Assembly: GCA_030152105.1 (NCBI GenBank)
Contig: JASLIH010000628.1
Coordinates: forward strand, 1 to 13,676
Origin: Actinomycetes bacterium
Lineage (GTDB): Bacteria > Actinomycetota > CALGFH01
DNA length: 13,676 nt
Reading direction: 5' to 3'
The position numbers were made by a program, and so were the translations under genes. Position 1 is the first letter of the stretch. Each line of letters starts with the position of its first letter. Positions 11,187 through 13,676 of this stretch are shown here, in pieces. The notes under the pieces are model-generated. The model worked only from the letters and a program-made list of their open reading frames with translations, had not been told where the DNA came from and searched no databases.

Positions 11187-12872
11187 ATGCGCGAGCGTAC
11201 CGGCGGCCAGATCGTCGCCGACCACCTTGTGGCCAACGGGGTCAAGGCCGCCTTCTGCCTCCCCGGGGAGAGCTACCTGGCCGTGCTCGACGCGCTGTAC
11301 GACACCCCGACCCGGCTGATCACCTGCCGGCACGAGGCCGGGGCGGCCAACATGGCCGTGGCCTACGGCAAGCTCACCGGGCGGCCCGGCGTCTGCCTGG
11401 TCACCAGGGGGCCGGGGGCCACCCAGGCCAGCGTCGGGGTCCACACCGCCGCCCAGGACTCGGCGCCCCTGCTGCTGCTGGTCGGCCAGGTGGCCCGGGG
11501 CGTGCGGGGCCGGGAGTCGTTCCAGGAGCTGGACGTGCCGGCCGTGTTCGGGCCGATGGCCAAGTGGGCGGCCGAGGCCGACGACCCAGCCCGGCTGCCC
11601 GAGCTGCTGGCCCGGGCGTTCGAGGTGGCGACCTCTGGCCGGCCCGGGCCGGTGGTCCTGGCCCTGCCCGAGGACATGCTGGCCGCGAGCGCCCGGGTGG
11701 CCGACGCCCGCCCGGTGCGGCCGGTCGCCCCCGGGGTCGCCCCGGCCGCCCTGGCCCGCCTGCGCGAGCTGCTCGGCGGGGCCAGGCGGCCGCTGGTGAT
11801 CGCCGGCGGCCCCGGCTGGACCGAGGCGGCCGCGGGCGACCTGCGGGCCGTGGCCGAGGCCAGCCGGCTGCCGGTGGCCGTCTCCTGGCGCTCCCAGGAC
11901 GTGCTCGACAACCGCTCGGCGAGCTATGTCGGCGATCTCGGGGTGAGCACCAACCCGGCCCTGGCCGAGCGGGTCCGGGCGACCGACCTGGTGGTGGCCG
12001 TCGGCCCCCGCCTTGGCGAGATCACCACCGGCGGCTACCGGCTGCTGGAGGCGCCGGTCCCCCGCCAGCGGCTCGTCCACGTCCACCCCGGCCTGGCCGA
12101 GCTGGGCCGGCTGTACCAGCCCGACCTGGCCGTCAACGCGGCTGTCGGCCCGTTCCTGGCCGCCTGGCGCTCGGTCCCGCCGGTCCGGGGCGACGCCTGG
12201 GCGGCCTGGACCGAGGCGGCCAGGTCCAACTACCAGGCCTGGGTCCGGCCCTGGCCGGCCGAGGGCCCGGCCGCCGGTGGGAGCGCCCGGCCCGGGCCGG
12301 GTGGGGTCGACCTCGGCCAGGCCCTGGCCGCGCTGCGCGAGCGCCTGCCCGACGACGCCATCGTGGCCAGCGGGGCCGGCAACTACTCGGTCTGGGTGCA
12401 CCGCTACTTCCAGTTCCGGCGCCACGGCACCCAGCTCGCCCCCAAGAGCGGGGCCATGGGGTTCGGCCTCCCGGCGGCGCTCGCGGCCAAGGTCGTCCAT
12501 CCCCGGCGCACGGTGGTGGCGGTGGCCGGCGACGGCGACTTCCTGATGTGCGGCCAGGAGCTGGCCACCGCCGTCCAGCACGGCCTGGACGTGGTCGTGC
12601 TGGTGGTCGACAACGCCATGTACGGCACCATCCGCATGCACCAGGAACGGGCCTACCCGGGGCGGGTGATCGCCACCGGCCTCCAGAACCCGGACTTCGC
12701 CGCCCTGGCCGAGGCCTACGGCGCCGCCGGCGAGACGGTCGCCGCCACCGCCGACGTCCCGGCCGCCCTCGACCGGGCCCTGGGGGCCGGCCGCCCGGCC
12801 GTGCTGGCCCTGAAGGTCGATCCCGAGGCGATCGCCCCCGGCCTGACATTGTCGGCGCTGCGGCGTCGGTGA
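11187..12872 (+). CDS. ThDP-dependent enzyme of the acetolactate synthase-like group
   Basis: This 561-residue protein has the three-domain layout of the large ThDP enzyme superfamily (COG0028). The N-terminal pyrimidine-binding domain has catalytic Glu50 in CRHEAGAANMAVAYGK and the family stretches TRGPGATQ and SFQELD. A central domain follows (about 190-340). The C-terminal pyrophosphate-binding domain has the GDGDF motif (448-452) and Asn476 as Mg ligand. True acetolactate synthases usually have a Trp in a VRQWQ-type segment after this Asn; here the segment is IRMHQ (482-486), so branched-chain amino acid synthesis is doubtful. No regulatory small subunit or other ilv gene is nearby. Oxo-acid decarboxylase, carboligase or sulfoacetaldehyde acetyltransferase-like roles are all possible. 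The start is supported by the -10 box 7 nt upstream and by alignment of the N-terminus with family members. Confidence 0.88.
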   Translation: MRERTGGQIVADHLVANGVKAAFCLPGESYLAVLDALYDTPTRLITCRHEAGAANMAVAYGKLTGRPGVCLVTRGPGATQASVGVHTAAQDSAPLLLLVGQVARGVRGRESFQELDVPAVFGPMAKWAAEADDPARLPELLARAFEVATSGRPGPVVLALPEDMLAASARVADARPVRPVAPGVAPAALARLRELLGGARRPLVIAGGPGWTEAAAGDLRAVAEASRLPVAVSWRSQDVLDNRSASYVGDLGVSTNPALAERVRATDLVVAVGPRLGEITTGGYRLLEAPVPRQRLVHVHPGLAELGRLYQPDLAVNAAVGPFLAAWRSVPPVRGDAWAAWTEAARSNYQAWVRPWPAEGPAAGGSARPGPGGVDLGQALAALRERLPDDAIVASGAGNYSVWVHRYFQFRRHGTQLAPKSGAMGFGLPAALAAKVVHPRRTVVAVAGDGDFLMCGQELATAVQHGLDVVVLVVDNAMYGTIRMHQERAYPGRVIATGLQNPDFAALAEAYGAAGETVAATADVPAALDRALGAGRPAVLALKVDPEAIAPGLTLSALRRR

Positions 12873-12882
12873 ACTTGCCCTC

Positions 12883-12912
12883 TTGCCGGGTGCGGGTGGC
12901 TCCTGCCAGGAT
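12883..12912 (+). promoter_or_regulatory. Candidate promoter for the PPK2 gene
   Basis: TTGCCG (12883-12888) and CAGGAT (12907-12912) are 18 nt apart and resemble -35 and -10 boxes. The -10 ends 6 nt before the ATG at 12919, again a leaderless geometry with no Shine-Dalgarno. The C at the first -10 position makes it imperfect. Confidence 0.4.
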
Positions 12913-12918
12913 CGGCGT

Positions 12919-13676
12919 ATGGGACGCCTGAACGAGCTCGACCTGAGCCTCAAGCTGAGCCGCAAGGAGGAGGCGGCACGGCTCGAGACAGCCTCCAACC
13001 GCCTGCTGGAGCTGCGGCTCACCCTGGGCGGGCTGCTCGGCGACGGGCGGCTCGGGCCGCCGGTGTGCGTGGTGTTCGAGGGCTGGGACGCCTCCGGCAA
13101 GGGCGGCGCCATCCGGCGGCTGGTCACGCCCATGGACCCCCGCCATGTCCGGGTGGCCTCCTTCGCCGCCCCGACCTACGACGAGAAGCGCCACCATTTC
13201 CTGTGGCGGTTCTGGTCGAGCCTGCCTGGCTGGGGCGGCATGGCCGTGCTCGACCGGTCCTGGTACGGCCGGGTCCTGGTCGAGCGGGTCGAGGGGTTCG
13301 CCACCCCCGAGCAGTGGTCCCGGGGCTACGACGAGATCGTCGAGTTCGAGCGGTCGCTGGTGCTCGAGGGCATGATCCTGCTCAAGTTCTGGATGCACAT
13401 CTCCGACGAGGAGCAACTGCGCCGGTTCAAGCGGCGCGACACCGAGCCGCTGAAGACCTGGAAGCTGACCGCCGAGGACTGGCGCAACCGCGAGAAGCGC
13501 ACCGCCTACGAGCAGGCGATCGAGGACATGCTGGAGCGGACCGACCACCCGCTGGCCCGCTGGCACCTGATCGAGGCCGACTCCAAGCGCTACGCCAGGG
13601 TGGCGGTCGTCGAGCAGGCGATCGTCGAGATCGAGCAGGGCATGCGCGACCGCGGCTTCGATCCCCCCTCCCCCCG
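12919..13676 (+). CDS. ppk2: Polyphosphate kinase 2 family protein, cut by window end
   Basis: The reading frame is open for 252 codons to the right edge with no stop. It is a PPK2-family enzyme, which transfers phosphate between polyphosphate and nucleotides. Walker A is in FEGWDASGKGGAIRR (53-67), a lid-type region follows (SFAAPTYDEKRHHFLWRFW), and Walker B is in LDRSWYGRVLVERVEGF (111-127). LKFWMHISDEEQLRRF (155-170) and TAEDWRNREKRTAYEQ (184-199) are typical C-terminal family segments. The WYGRVLVERVEGF and EDWRNREK forms resemble the domain found in polyphosphate:AMP phosphotransferases, but the nucleotide preference cannot be decided. A short helical N-terminus precedes the kinase core. 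The ATG is supported by the candidate promoter 6 nt upstream. It starts 46 nt after the ThDP enzyme gene. Confidence 0.92.
   Translation, partial: MGRLNELDLSLKLSRKEEAARLETASNRLLELRLTLGGLLGDGRLGPPVCVVFEGWDASGKGGAIRRLVTPMDPRHVRVASFAAPTYDEKRHHFLWRFWSSLPGWGGMAVLDRSWYGRVLVERVEGFATPEQWSRGYDEIVEFERSLVLEGMILLKFWMHISDEEQLRRFKRRDTEPLKTWKLTAEDWRNREKRTAYEQAIEDMLERTDHPLARWHLIEADSKRYARVAVVEQAIVEIEQGMRDRGFDPPSP

Overview
This window is very GC-rich, densely packed DNA with a strong G/C bias at third codon positions. The genes look like those of a high-GC actinobacterium, possibly a lineage outside the well-studied genera. Supporting signs are a gluABCD-type glutamate transporter, a group II truncated globin (GlbO), a PGM1-related ATP-grasp ligase, a sucrase/ferredoxin-like protein, and several genes whose start codon sits 5-7 nt downstream of a TANNNT-type -10 box (leaderless style). 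I see no tRNA, rRNA, insertion sequence, CRISPR array or phage gene. No gene-free stretch exceeds about 120 nt.

Layout. (1) 1-2821, plus strand: the 3' end of an ABC-transporter operon for a polar amino acid: ATPase (cut by the left edge), lipoprotein binding protein and two permeases, in the order of Corynebacterium gluABCD. A 21-codon mini-ORF bridges the two permeases through back-to-back ATGA and GTGA overlaps. (2) 2826-6711, minus strand: in transcription order, a PGM1-related ATP-grasp peptide ligase, an 80-residue acidic Asp/Gly/Thr/Ser repeat protein, a JmjC/cupin 2-oxoglutarate oxygenase whose start lies inside the small gene, and a sucrase/ferredoxin-like thioredoxin-fold Fe-S protein. 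(3) 6831-7217 plus: truncated hemoglobin glbO, divergent from the ligase. (4) 7211-8572 minus: an M20-family metallopeptidase, convergent with glbO. (5) 8620-13676, plus: ABC-F translation factor EttA, an exported NlpC/P60 cell-wall hydrolase with a peptidoglycan-binding domain, a ThDP-dependent enzyme of the acetolactate-synthase-like group, and a PPK2 polyphosphate kinase cut by the right edge.

Most of the window is ordinary housekeeping or accessory actinobacterial content. The stretch most worth a second look is 2826-6711. There a short peptide with a plausible leader and a hydroxyl/carboxyl-rich repeat tail is translationally joined to an oxygenase and an Fe-S redox protein, and lies just downstream of an ATP-grasp ligase of the type known to act on peptides. 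That arrangement resembles a peptide-modifying (RiPP-like) locus. This is inference; nothing in the sequence alone proves the small protein is modified.
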